Shown here one piece after another: positions 47,901-61,100 of a stretch of DNA of 64,000 nucleotides. Position numbers and translations under genes: made by a program. The notes under the pieces were generated by a model. It worked only from the letters and a program-made list of their open reading frames with translations, had not been told where the DNA came from and did not search any database. The stretch's first letter is position 1; every line of letters begins with the position of its first letter. Source of the stretch: Dimorphilus gyrociliatus (Eukaryota; Annelida; Polychaeta; Dinophilidae); the NCBI GenBank assembly GCA_904063045.1, contig CAJFCJ010000016.1:558001-622000 (forward strand), given 5' to 3'.

Positions 47901-48254
47901 TGTATATATATTTATAGGTCTATTATATGCAGTACATGAATAATATAATTTAAACGAAAACAATTACAGTATTTGTAGTTAAGGGGGAAGGAAAGGGACT
48001 TCAAGTGATAACTAAAATTGTATATAATCGTAAATTAATAGGCCCGACGGAAATATTTTGTCTTTTCTAAAAGAAAATTATACTTAAGCTTGCAATATAA
48101 AATATTTTAGTAAAAGAAAGTACCTATATAACGACTAAGAATTGATCGGAGTGGCGGAAAATAAGACAGCTTCAAGATTAAACACTTAGCATACTATCAT
48201 TTCCCTTATCATGATAGGGATAATTATTAAATTATTAAAGGCTTTTCTCCACCC

Positions 48255-48309
<55 letters not shown>

Positions 48310-49464
48310 TAAATACACTCTTTTCTTGTTATTCCGTGTAACATATAGACAAACAGATTTATCTATAAATACCCTAGTCCCTCTCTCTTTCTTTTCCTTT
48401 TTCTATCTCTCTTTTAGGTTGTGTCTTATTTCCTTTCATAATAAGAAAATTCACTTAGATTATTAGATAAACACGTAGCATAATAAAATAAATATTGGTT
48501 GAGGAATCAACTAGATTAGTGATTGTTATTAATAAATAGGTTTATAATTTCCTGCTTGAAAATGTTGATGACAATATATTTCGACTTTTTAACCTTATAT
48601 ACGACAGGAATTAGTTCTTGTTGAACTTGTTAATTATGTTTTCGCCTCTATACTATTTGCTCAATGACCGGCTGAGAGATTATTTGCACACAATCCAAAG
48701 CCAACTATCCAACGTATTAAACACTTAGCACCGCTATTTCTTCATTTTCTTTCGATGGACAATATAAGAGAATAAGGGTAATGATGACTAGGAGGTTGAC
48801 AATACTAGTGAAAAGTTTTATATACAACTAAATAAAAAAGATAGACGTTTCGACGGTCAAAGAGCAAATATTTGATTAAAAACTTGTACAGAATCCATAT
48901 TAGAGAGTATTGTTTGTAGTAAAAGAAGATTATAACAGTGTTGGAGATAGAACGGATGAAAAGATTGCTTAACATATACAGTATATATATATATATATAT
49001 ATATATATGATATTATATAGTATTACATATTGTATTATTTATGCTTAGACTTTACATCTTTCTAACGACATGATTGTTGATAAAAAGTTTTCTTTTTACC
49101 ATGATTAACCTAGATGATATTTTACACTTTCAATCATTTTAACTCTAATTCAACTTCAACTTTGATTATTGAAATTATATGCATTATAAGTCTATTTTTA
49201 GTAAGGAACAAATTTTTTTTAAAAGAATCTACAAGCGATTGTCACCTAATAGAAATAACGTTTATGAAAAAAATTTCCCCCTTATTTCGCGTATGATTTG
49301 AGACGAAACGGCTGTTATAAAAATCTGAAAAATAAAGCCTAAGGCGTATAGGGTTAAATGCACAATCTCCAGTGTGGTTCCTGTTAAATTTCGCGGAAAA
49401 CTTCTTTAAATTGCGTATAAAATCGATTCAGAAACTGACATTTCTGCAATTATTCTATTTATTT

Positions 49465-49532
<68 letters not shown>

Positions 49533-50834
49533 CTCTCTCTTTCTCTCTCTCTCTCTTTCTATTTGCCAGCCTGCCTGTCTGTCTATCTGTCTGTCTCTCT
49601 TTCTCTCTCTCTATCACTCGTCTCATATTTTAATAATTATTATAAAATTTAGCTTTTTCTCAAAGATAAAATCTGTCTAATTTAAGCCTATACAGAAAAA
49701 AATATGAAAGTAATAAATCACGATTTAAAAAGGAAAAAAGTATAGAAAAAAAAAACGAACAATAAAAACAGATTTTAACTATTAGAAAAAAAAAGATGGA
49801 GATGATGGAAATATTACAAAAATGGAGAAGAGAAAAAATACTAGTTGGCTGTTTTTTAGTATTATTTTTTATTAAAATATGATTAATAAGGGAAATATAT
49901 TTCCTAATTCTTTAAAAATCTCTAATAATACATTATTGAGCAACGAAATTCCTATTGGGATAATATTAGAGGAAAAGGAACAATAGGGATAAGTCTAATT
50001 ATTCAATATTAGCTAGATTTACAAGAAAATAAGGAAATAATACAAATATACACTACGAAGAAGTAAGGTTGCAGTTTGTAACGAAAGAAATCCTTGTAAA
50101 GAAGTATCTGATAAGCTTTCCTCTATCATGGACTAGTCGACCTTGTAAATAAATTTAGAGTGGAAACAACTTTGCCCTAGCATCTCCTCGGATGAGAAAT
50201 GATTGGAAAAATGTCTCTATTCAACTTGAAAGTTTTTAGGATTGGTTTTGTTGTATTTCTATTGTTTATTGGATTGATATTTTTGTTGTTATTTTTGTTT
50301 TTTTCCCTTCTTTTTTGTTGTATTCTTTTGAAAGTAATAACAAGCTCTTATTAGGCTTCTTCCTTGTTAATTAACAAGCGTGTAATAATCAAAGTGGAAT
50401 AAATAGAATGCCATAAATATTTAGTAGTTATTGTTATAGAGAAGCAAATTAAGGCATGCACAAGGTTACTTTAGTCGAATAAAAGAAGCTTATAATAAAT
50501 AAATAAATAAATAAGTTAGTGAATAAATAAATATGTATACGATGGATAAAAAGTTACTTTAATATTTTCTACTAAATTTACATAAATAAAAAAAGAAATT
50601 GACAATTTGAAAGTATTACGTGCAAGTTCCATGACCTGACTTTTGTATTCCTGAAATCCGACAGGACGTTTTTAGGTAATGACTGGAAAGCGAATACTCC
50701 CTCACGATCATTACACCACAAGCAACCATAATGCAGGAGGCAACAACCGCAACAGTCAGAAGTAAACAATTTGACGCCCTCGTCCTGAAGACGCCTGTTT
50801 CCGTTTGATTTCTGGGTAGGCCGAGCAAGATCAT
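41938..50834 (-). CDS. Two-TM channel auxiliary subunit (BK-beta/TipE type), three exons, long introns
   Basis: Minus-strand exons 50834-50620, 46888-46729 and 42468-41938 (stop TGA) join in frame to 301 residues. Introns are 3.7 and 4.3 kb, unlike the tiny introns elsewhere. Order: short cytosolic N-terminus, TM1 (about residues 22-44), a Cys-rich extracellular loop of about 120 residues across exons 1-3 (GTCT, YCDR, FPCYTIGVKY, CPYKTC, FECFY), then ILFKKHTRSEVIHSMLWPSL leading into TM2, and a cytosolic tail of about 95 residues rich in Pro and Ser. The FxCFYN...(H/H)S(M/L)xWPS pattern before TM2 is typical of KCNMB and TipE-like subunits (family knowledge). Such proteins tune BK potassium or Para sodium channels. 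Which channel it serves is unknown. The start ATG at 50834 may be internal: the frame is open further upstream to an acceptor-like site at 50893. Confidence 0.78.
48257..48309. repeat. Compound (CT)n-(CA)n microsatellite
   Basis: A (CT)n run passes directly into a (CA)n run inside the first long intron of the minus-strand channel-subunit gene. Confidence 0.95.
49468..49528. repeat. Compound (CT)n-(AT)n microsatellite
   Basis: A (CT)n run passes into a long (AT)n run, with more (CT)n and (CTGT)n-like sequence after it (to about 49615). It lies in the same intron as the (CT)-(CA) repeat. Confidence 0.95.
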
Positions 50835-50892
50835 CGTCTGGAATGATGCTGAGTAAAACTTACTCGAAGACAAAACGCCTCCTGGCGGACAC

Positions 50893-53800
50893 CTGCCTCA
50901 GTAAATCGATCGCTTTGCAAAAATATCTACTGCAATATATATTGCAGTGTATAATGCCGAGATTTTCAGTATAGGCTGGTTGGCAGGTGACCGTTAAGGT
51001 TGTGTCTTGAATCCACATGTCACGTGATACGAATAAAATAAAACTGGAGAATAATAATGAAAAGCAGCATGCTAAATTCATAATCAATGAACATTAATTT
51101 AAAGGTGATTGTATATGGCAGGGTAATGGTGGTTGTATGATTGAAATATTTTTATCTAACTTAATTGATTCTACACGACACGTATCATCACGTTCATCAC
51201 GATAGTTTTCTTCCTATAAAATATTTATAGGGAAATGCATATTTAAAAAAGAAAAATCAACTTCTCAAGTGACGAGCAAACTTTCGAGTACTAAATATTT
51301 TCTTCAACGTCCGCCTCTTCTCCCTTGATTATTAACTTAGTTAACATCGTCCCATACTTTCGTTACAATTACAGAATACAATAGCCATTGTAATTAACAG
51401 TTGACACTATAAATAACCTGGTGCCTAATAAGAATATATCATTATTCTATTAATATTTATAAGGTATTAATTATTAAGGTAACATATTGTTTGTAGATAA
51501 GAGAATAACGTAAAAAGTAAATATTAATAAGATATTTTAATGTTTTTCATTTATTCTAAAGTCTCCCCCTCCTCTCTCTCTCTCTCTTTCTCTCTCTCTA
51601 TCTTGTATACTGTTTCTGCAAACTGTTCACTATAAATGCTCTTTATATTGTATATATAATATATTTTTCCTATATCATGTAAACAGATGTATATATCAAT
51701 CTCTCACCTCTAAATATTCAAAGCTGATTGGATTTATTTTAAAATAATCTGGTTATAGGCTGAATCTCAGTTCTAAAAGTATAATTTATGTATATCCTTG
51801 TTATTCAGAAGTTTATTATAATTTTTAAACAGATGTACAACATATAGTATATTATTCTTATTATTGAACTACATAGATGTCGCTGTTTTACCTAATTTTA
51901 GCTTGGAAAGAAAAGCAGTTTCTTTTGAACTTTTCTCTTTTATTAATTTCATGAATATTCATATTTCTAGCAGTGAAAACAAAACATATAAATATATATA
52001 GAAAAAGCTATCAATCTTCTTTATACATTTCTTTAGTATTTATTGTAGTTTATTCAAGTATAAACTCATACATAACTCGTCCAGGTGATAGAATATTCCT
52101 TGTATTTTCTTTAAAGGCTTTACCTTTAGTGTATTTAGAGTACTAGACACTTGAAAAAGTCACGAAATGGGGATAAAGAGGGAAAACTTTTTTTTGTTGG
52201 CTGTTTTCTCTAGTTGTTTCAATTTATTTTCTTTTTCATTTCTGATAAACTTGGTTTGTCTTAAAAGCAAACAAAATTATATATAGGTCAATGAAGGTAT
52301 GAGTATAATGCGAAAAAGTTACAAGAAGGTACTTATACAATATTGATTGTCCATGGAGTGTCATGTTACAGAGGAATATACGCAAATAAATCAATAGCTA
52401 CCGCAAAAATCAGTTTAGGGATACTAAAATGCAAACATTTAATCTCCGAAAATCACGTGACAACTCTTTCATTCCTCTCAATGAAATAACAACCTCCTCT
52501 TTTACTTTTGTAAATTCCTAAACGATATTTATAAGCAAGAACGACCAACCGTAATCAGCTATATATAGGGCTCATTAAGTTTACAGTACTTGAAATCTAA
52601 TCAACTTTAACAAGTATATACAATTCTATGTTAATGAAGGGAGCAATCTGGCCCTTAAAGAATAAATAAGGGGGGGAAGGAAAAAAGTGGCGTACAGGAA
52701 ATAATATCCAGATCTGGATAGAGAGATAATATCTATTAGAAGATTTAGCAAAATCGAGAATATCTATTCGAGGAGCTTATTGTAAGATATAAAGAGTAAC
52801 ATAGGAGAAATATTGACACTAATTATTTAAAATTTAGACCATCGTACGTTATTGTTGTTAGCATATTTTCCTGAGAATATACAGTATATGTATATATTGA
52901 TATAAAATGGATAAATTACTCTTTAAGTTAGTCTAATGATGCTTTCGAGTGTTAAAAAATGTCTTTTGAATTATTTGTGCAAAAGAAGATTGAAAATAGC
53001 CATAAAAATGTAATCGTTTAATTCCTTGGTATTTTCCAGTTTCGTTTTAATTCAGTCATTAATTAATCGGAGGCTGACATTTCCGTTTATAAAAATGGCA
53101 AGACATTACTCTAATATTATACAGAAATATTAATCTAACTGTTATCCTTACTAATAGGCCCATTAGAGAAAAAAATCCACAACCTTCGATCGACAATTCT
53201 TCAAACTGTTAATCCAGTTAATGCTGTAATCGTTCCAATTTCTCGGTAAATCTCATTCTTATTGATTAAAAAAAGCAGCGCGACGGAAGAGACCAGTTAG
53301 CGAAAACGTTCTCTGGTGTTCTTTCCATTTCGTTCGCTCATTCTATTCCCCTCTCCTTTCCGGCAAAAATATCTGCAATGACTGCAATTGTTCCGGCCGA
53401 GTTTTATGCATTATTTTCTGATTTGGATTCGGAAACAGAATTAGTTTAAGTATAGTATTTGGAATGGACATTCAAAATATCATTCATATAGAGGAGATAG
53501 ACAAGATATTCCCTTGGATTTGTTGGAAAACAATATATAAGAATAGTATATTTTACTGAAAAGAGTATTTGTAAACTAGTATAGTATGTAGATACTACAA
53601 TCTTATCTCTTCTTTCTTTTCTCATACATTTAAAGATTGTAATAGATTGATTAATTAGTTTTTCTTTCAAAATTCAAGAATAGACAGATATTTAATAAAG
53701 TATATTTAATAGGAAAAAAATTAGGAATATTAAAGACTTGTTGTTGGTATAAGCCTCTTTTTCACCCTTCCTCCCTTTCTCGCTCCCTCCCTCTCTCACC

Positions 53801-56800
53801 TACGTATGCACCATCTCGCGGTGAGTTTTTTTTTCCAAACATAAACCAGTGACGTCAAGGAAGGGAATAAAAAGGGAAGTGGTTTTTAATAGAAATCTTT
53901 TCCAGTTTTTTTTTATTCAATTGACGTAGTATTCGCTTTATTGTCGAGGGTTAGACGCTTTTGTTTTGAAAACAGAAGAATATATCTAATCACTTTCATT
54001 GTTAATGAAACATTTTACAATAGAATAAAATACTGGAAGTGTTTGTGCAAGCATTTATCTAGAATATACAGTATATATATATATAAATTTATGTATATAT
54101 ATACATATATTTAGTTCTTAATTATCTATTAAGTTTAATAAATAAATGAATATTATAAAGAATTATGAAGAATTAATAATATATTTAAGTCTATTTCTAA
54201 TTAGAAGAATATCTTATATTAAATATTAATATTTGTATATTTTAAGATTCTTACGTAAGTTTTGACGTAAAACTTTCGATAAACTAAAAAGTGCGTTAAT
54301 TTTTTTAGACACTATAAAACAAGGAAAAAGTTGATTTTACTACTAACCTACGAGGGTTTCTAAAAAGGTCTACTTCCGGCAGGTTGACTACCATGAGGAT
54401 GGAAAAGGATACAGCACCTATTTTGATTATGAACTCGCCATCAGACATTATTTAGTTATTGATCAATCATTTAATAAATATTTTATAGTTTTAAACATTT
54501 TATCAATTCCAACCATATTTTATATATAAAATGTTATATTAAATGTGAAAGTAATAAATTCATAAATTGATATTTGATAAAGAAAGGAGATGAGGGAAAA
54601 CAGAAAAAGGATAAATAATATTTTTATCAGCGTACAATTAATCAGGTAGAAAAGTAAAATGAATACAATTGTTTCCTTCTAAGAGAATCTTCTAACTGAA
54701 TTTCTCTTGAATTAAATATTATAACGTTTAAAAGAGAAAAGAAAGAAACGAATGACCATGAATGAAAAATTTAATATAGAAATTTAATATTAAAGCATAG
54801 AGCTCGTGATGAATATCTTGATTAGTCATTATTCAATTTTCTTTTTCATGTTTTTCCCTTTGTATAGAAAAGAGGTCAAATATTAATTTTCTAATATTCT
54901 CTCTATTCAAATAAATTTTATTTTACTTATCAAAAGAAGATGGTTTACTTTATTTTCAAATTAAGATAAATCGTATATTTTTCCATATTATTTAAATAAT
55001 TTCTATTTCAGACACGTAAACTACTCGATTTTCATTTAATATCAATTGTTTTAAGACAGAGAGAGAGAGAGAGAGAGAGACAGTATACTGTATATATAAT
55101 ATCTTGATTATAAACAGTACATTTTGCTATTATTTTAACCTTGGAGATTGTTTTATATAGTCTTGTTTATTTTGCAAAAAAATTGATTGATCTTTTAAAG
55201 AAAATAGATTAATTGACTGAATAAACTAAGCAAGTGTTGTTGGGAAAAATCGTGTCATCTCCCTTTTAATTATGCCTACTTCTAACTGATAAAGTATCAT
55301 ATACTACTTGATAATAATAACATTAATAAGGAGAAGAGATGAGATACATATGGTGTACAAAAAAAAAAAGAGAAAAAAAAACACTCTAGGTTCCTTAAGA
55401 CTATTTTGTAATTTGCATAATGGAGAGATTTTCATTTTGACTAAAATATAAAATCTAGGTCATTTAGAAAATAGCAAAATGTAGAATCTTTATTAGTTTT
55501 TGTTTTCTTCGTAATAGCTCTATGGCTAATGATTTATTAAGTTTTATGTTTAATAAAGCATCTTAATGAATTGTATTAACGATTTTCATGTCTTGTCATA
55601 TATAGACCGATAAAAGAACAGTCGTCTCAAATTTACCTCTTTTATAGGCTGACGTCTTTTATGAGAACTCTACTCAAGAATGCTTATGATGCATTGCTTA
55701 AAGTTACTTAGGACGCTTAATTACTTATAAATATTCGGTATATAGACACATTTCAACTAGATAAAGTGAATCGTAGATCTATAGGTAAGCCTTTTTCGTT
55801 GTAATCTTTAACTTTTCTGTTTGTCTATGCGTGTTTGAAGAAACTAGACGCCACTTGCAAAGCAATTTCATACATCTCTAATAGACTTTAATAAATTTGA
55901 ACTCTACTGAACAAGAGTATTTTGCTAATAGTATTCGATTTTTGAAAGATTTTCAATATTTAACTTGGCTAAATTCTGAATAATAGCACTCGTCAGCCAA
56001 GTCTGGTAAACTCTAGAATTAAACGTGACTTCGGTAAGGAAAAAAATTCTATACAGGCCCGTTCTCCTTTTCCTATCATTTCCAACTCCTGCCTCTTTCT
56101 TCTCCTATCACCTTACTATTCTTCTTAATTAACTTAGGAATAAGTAATCTCTTTTCTAAATCATTTTCAATTCCTTAAACAAATTTAGCTTTTTTTTTTC
56201 TCAAGTATTCATTAATAAATGTTAAATGTTATCGTTTGAATAGATTAATAACAATTTGCCATGGGATTTTTAATTGAAATAAACATTAATTATCTCTTTT
56301 TAACCTTAAATGTAGATTAATAATGAATACTTAATGCAGTATTATAGACTTTAAATGCAGTCAATTCTATCTTTACTATAGTTGGTTAACTTAAGTATTA
56401 GTATATGTATTTATATATCTACGTTTTCTGCTTTCTTTCCAGAGATTAAAACTTATTAATTTTAAGAAAAGTGTCGCCATCTGTTGAATCATACTATCAA
56501 TTAGTTATCCGCCAACTTTGCTTTAATACAATTGATGACATGAGAAAATAGGCCTAGGATATTTTGAATTAGCTTGCTAATTCTGTCTGGAAGACGAATA
56601 TAACTTTACTAATTTAATGAATTAAAGATTGTTTATTAAAAAGAAAGAAAAACATATAAAAGCAAAATATTACTAAAATAATTAATTAATAAGGAAAGTG
56701 AACTGTTGAAAATATAAACAAATGTATTCTTATATATATTATCTTATTATAGGCCTATATATAATATATAGGTCTACTCATATTTACTGTATATACAGTG

Positions 56801-58155
56801 TACAGTATATAGATATGTCATTTCTCTGTCAATATAATTATTTTTACCAAAAATTTTTATTGTAAATTATATAATTGTTACAGTCAGCCATCTTTTTTTA
56901 TTACAAATACTGTAATTTTCACAATAAATAATCCATTAGTTCATCAATAAATGGCAAATAGTTTGGCACAAAGAAGCACTAGAAAAATCAATCATTTTAA
57001 TTAAAAAGTCAGTTCGATAAAGAATTATCGACTTTTCTCCAACCTTTTTCATTCAAAGCAAAGGCGACCATTTTCTTCGGTAATGAACAAAGAGAAAGCG
57101 TTTTAGACCACTTTTAAGGATTTTTGTGTTTTAAAACGTTCTCTTAAGGTGACTATTGTTATAATTAGTAGGATGTGTTAGTAAACTGTTGATATTATTT
57201 CTAAAAACAGGATAATTAAGAAATAAAAGAAAACTATCGAAATTGAACCTACTATAGTAGAGATATTTGAACAATAATATAAAGTATCCATAGCAGCAAA
57301 CAGATAAATCTATGAATTGTAATTAATATTTTATAGTTAAATCTTAAAAAGCAAAGAGTAAACGATATTCAATAATTTCGTAAGTTTTAAGTGAGAAAAT
57401 GAATAATGAATTAAATTCTGTTGATCTTATTTCTTCTCTTCACGCAATTTTCATATTACTTTTAGTAGAACAATGAGAAATTTCTAAAGAAATCAGTAAT
57501 ATAATATAGAATATTTAATAAATATGATGTATGATCTGTTAATAATATATTATAGTTGTTTAATGGTTCAAAGCAGAATTTAATTTAACCAGGAGTGTTT
57601 TGCAACAAGGAAATTTAGGTTAAAATCTCCTTTCTTTTTACGTATATACAGTATATATTGTTACATAACACATCGAGATAGCTTAAAAATTAATTCATAA
57701 GTTAATTCAATATAAGAATTCTCTTATATTCATAAACAACTTTCACTTTTTATACTTTTAGTATTTAAATATTTATACCCACGTTTGTATAGATTATTCT
57801 TTTAAGCATATCTATCTATCTATTTATATACATTGTACATTATCAGTTTGTACGGTTATTTCGAGTTAACGTTTAATGATGTCCTAAACGGAGGTAGTCG
57901 CTTTATAAATTCTGATTTGACGACGGTATTGATTTGTTTCCGCAAATATTCATAGGCTTGTTTTTAAGTGCAAAATAATGTTGTGTGCCATATGATTCAT
58001 CACTAGCAAACTAAAAGTATCTCAAAAGAGACAAAGTTTTTTTTTATTACTGTTTTCAAGTGCTTTCGGAAATTATTTTTCTTTATGGAGTAACTTTTCC
58101 AAAAAACTATTATCATTCAATATATTGACATAAACCGAAATATATCTTTAAAAAG
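50893..58155. other. 7.3-kb stretch without a recognised gene
   Basis: The longest gene-poor part of the window. Microsatellites occur at 51572-51600, (GA)n at about 55058-55081, (AT)n at several points, and a T-rich/C-rich patch at 53757-53810. A perfect 20-bp palindrome lies at 50929-50948. One minus-strand stretch, 54448-54348, is more GC-rich, starts with ATG and ends on a GTTAGT donor in a phase that could join an acceptor at 50893. A moderately GC-rich patch at 53270-53420 has no coding pattern. Divergent promoters for the flanking genes probably lie here. Confidence 0.5.
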
Positions 58156-61100
58156 ATGCCTAAGAGTAATAAATTAGATGAGGTTTGTCTAATGTTCTAT
58201 TATTAAATTGTATATACTATATATATACGTATCGTTTGTTGGAGTCTTTTTATATTAATAATAATAATAATAGTAAATACTTACTTACTAATTAATTCCT
58301 TTGTTCGTTTAGTTTTCGAAAGAATGGAATGAAAGACTTAAAAATATGCCGGGACCTTTAAAGAGGCAGAAAAGTAGATCAAAAATATCTCCCAGTGGAG
58401 GTAATAAACAAGAATCAAGTGGACCAAACTTGTGGAGTGAAGTAAGTATCAATTAATTATGGGAATAGCAAGATTTCTTTTTATAAACTACAATATGTAC
58501 TTTATATATTTATCTTTGACTAGGCTAAAACAAAATCAGCCATAACCCGTCTTAAAAGAGCTCCGCCTTCAACGGCTGATTCTGGATCGATAAGTAATGG
58601 TAATGTATTTATGCGATATTTATAGTAAATAAGATTCACTCTTCACTCTAATGCACACAGAAAAAAGTGCACAAACTAAAAATAATATTAGATCGACTCC
58701 TGATAATCAATACAAAATCAATGCACAAATCCATCAGCAAGACAGCTCATCTAGCTTGGCTCTAAGTATAGCCACAACGATTGGTAAGAGTTTTTTCTAA
58801 AATATTCCAAGTCATTCATAGTATCTTTATCTTATCTTATATAATAAACATAGATAACATTTTATTACTGGGCAGGAAGGAGAGAGAAGGGGTAAGGAGT
58901 GATAAACAACTATAAAAGATATACATTTAGATTTTAGAATAATAAAAATATGATATGAAAGAAATACTTGTCAACACTTTTTTGTTTTATATAAAACTTA
59001 TATAAGAAAAGATGGTCATTTATAAGAAATTGCAGAGTTTATTAAGCACTTTTCAAGCTAAAGAAGACAAGCAAGAATATACAATATTTGCAATAATTCA
59101 CTACACTTTAAAAAACTACACGCCTGCATAAATTTTAGACAACATTTGCAATATTGCAGACGCAATAAACACTGAATTATGCCACAGTAATAAATTAAGT
59201 CAAACTTTGTAAGAAAGAGAATATTGAACAGTTTCTTTCAAGACTTAATTAATCAATATTTCGATAGATGAGAGTGAAAATGTTATGGAATCGAAGGAAA
59301 GGGAAAATGAACTACATCATCAACTCAAAGATACTTTAGCTGAATGTTCTAGGCAGAGGTTGAGAGCTTTACATATGTCTTTAAGGAGACAGGCGAATTC
59401 GGAGACTAGAATTAACCAAAAAGACTTGGATAAAGTTTTTCAGGAAAATCAAATTAAAGTATCATCCAGAGCCTTTCAGTTATTATGCGAAGTTTTTGGT
59501 GATTCTTATGGAATTAACTTTGATAAGATGTGGAAATCTCTTGTTACAGCTCAATGCCAAACTGGTACAAATGGAGACATTTATTTGTTATATATTAGAC
59601 TGGTTTTAATGGAAACCACTCGGAGAGTTATCATTATTTATTATATTTTTATTTTACTCTTTATAGGTAGAGACAGTGTCTTGGCACAAGAAAGGAAGCA
59701 TGAAATTAATTCTGATGCCTTCTACGTTACCCCGGAACAAAGAGATGCTGACCTAATCAGTAGAATCGAGAAGCAATTAACCAGCAGTAGAATTCCTTAT
59801 AACATTGATAAACTAAAAAACGCCTGTCAAAAGAAAGATAGCGATAAGGTTGGAAAAGTTCGTCAAACTGAGGTAAACAAAAACTCTAGGCCTATTAAAT
59901 GAATTAATATTATCCATTGATGCCGACTATGAATTGTGCTATTTTCCTAAAGCTCCACAATATATTTATGGATCAGAATTTTCCAGTTTACGGAGCACTT
60001 TTGAACTCTTTATTAAAGCGATGCGACGACGAAAAATCTGGTAATGTTAGTTGGCCAGAGCTGATGAGCTTTATTGAGACGGCTCATCAAAATTTAAAAT
60101 CTGGAAAGAGCTCAACTGTTTCGTTAAATGCATCTTTAGCCTCTTTAAAAACCCTCTCATCCTCTCAGAGTGGGAAGAAACCCAGTAGGCAAGGCTCTAT
60201 TAAGAGCGTTAAAAGTTCAGCAACTAAAAAGGGTGAGACGAAATCACCGGCCACAAATATTAAATCAAAATCTCCTAGGCCAAAATCAACAACTCCATTG
60301 CCAAAGAGTGACGCTCCTAGAAAAATTGAAGACGTTCTCGAAAAGGATGAAAAAGCTGAAGAATCTACTCAAAAAGAAGTAAAGGAAACAAAAGTAACGA
60401 ATAATTATTTCAATAAAAAGAAATTGTTCATTCAATTTATATATATATGCAAATCTTACTGATCAGCCTGAAAAGGTTACGGATAAAGGAAGTTATCAGT
60501 CGGACAAGCTATCTGACAGACAGAGCGTGTCAAGCGTCCAATCAACTATTTCTCAGGCCGATAAAACTAAAGCTGTTGCAGTTGCGAGTAAGTTATTTAC
60601 AATTATTATTAATTAATTAACTAATTAATTAATTAATATAAAATCCCCTACTAAAAAAACCGAACCTTTAAAAATAAAAAATTCCAAAACTTTATCAAAG
60701 AAACAAAGATGAGAATGAAATAATTTAGAATATTTATTTTTCTTTCATTCTCTCTCTGTTTATCTTTACTCTATCTATTTCTCTTCTCTCTTTTTTCTAT
60801 ATCTATAAGCTATTTTATATAAATATTATATTTATCATAAACATTATTATAGCTATAAAAAAAATATCAATGTTCTTTTTATTCATAATAGATGTTTTTC
60901 TACATATTCAAATTTTTTTATCTATATATCTTTCTCTCTCTCTCTTTCTCTATTTTTGCTGTTTAGTACTATTAGACTTAATTTCCAGAAAAAGTTCTTT
61001 CTCAAACCCAATCTAATGTGAGCCTATTGACATCTATAAAACAAGAAGGTATATTTTCGAGGCAAAAAGAGAAAAAATATCTGGCATTATTTATCAATAG

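Noticed and set aside
53446-53670. 74-codon minus-strand frame
   Set aside because: No motif, AT-rich codons, no splice partner; expected by chance in this composition.
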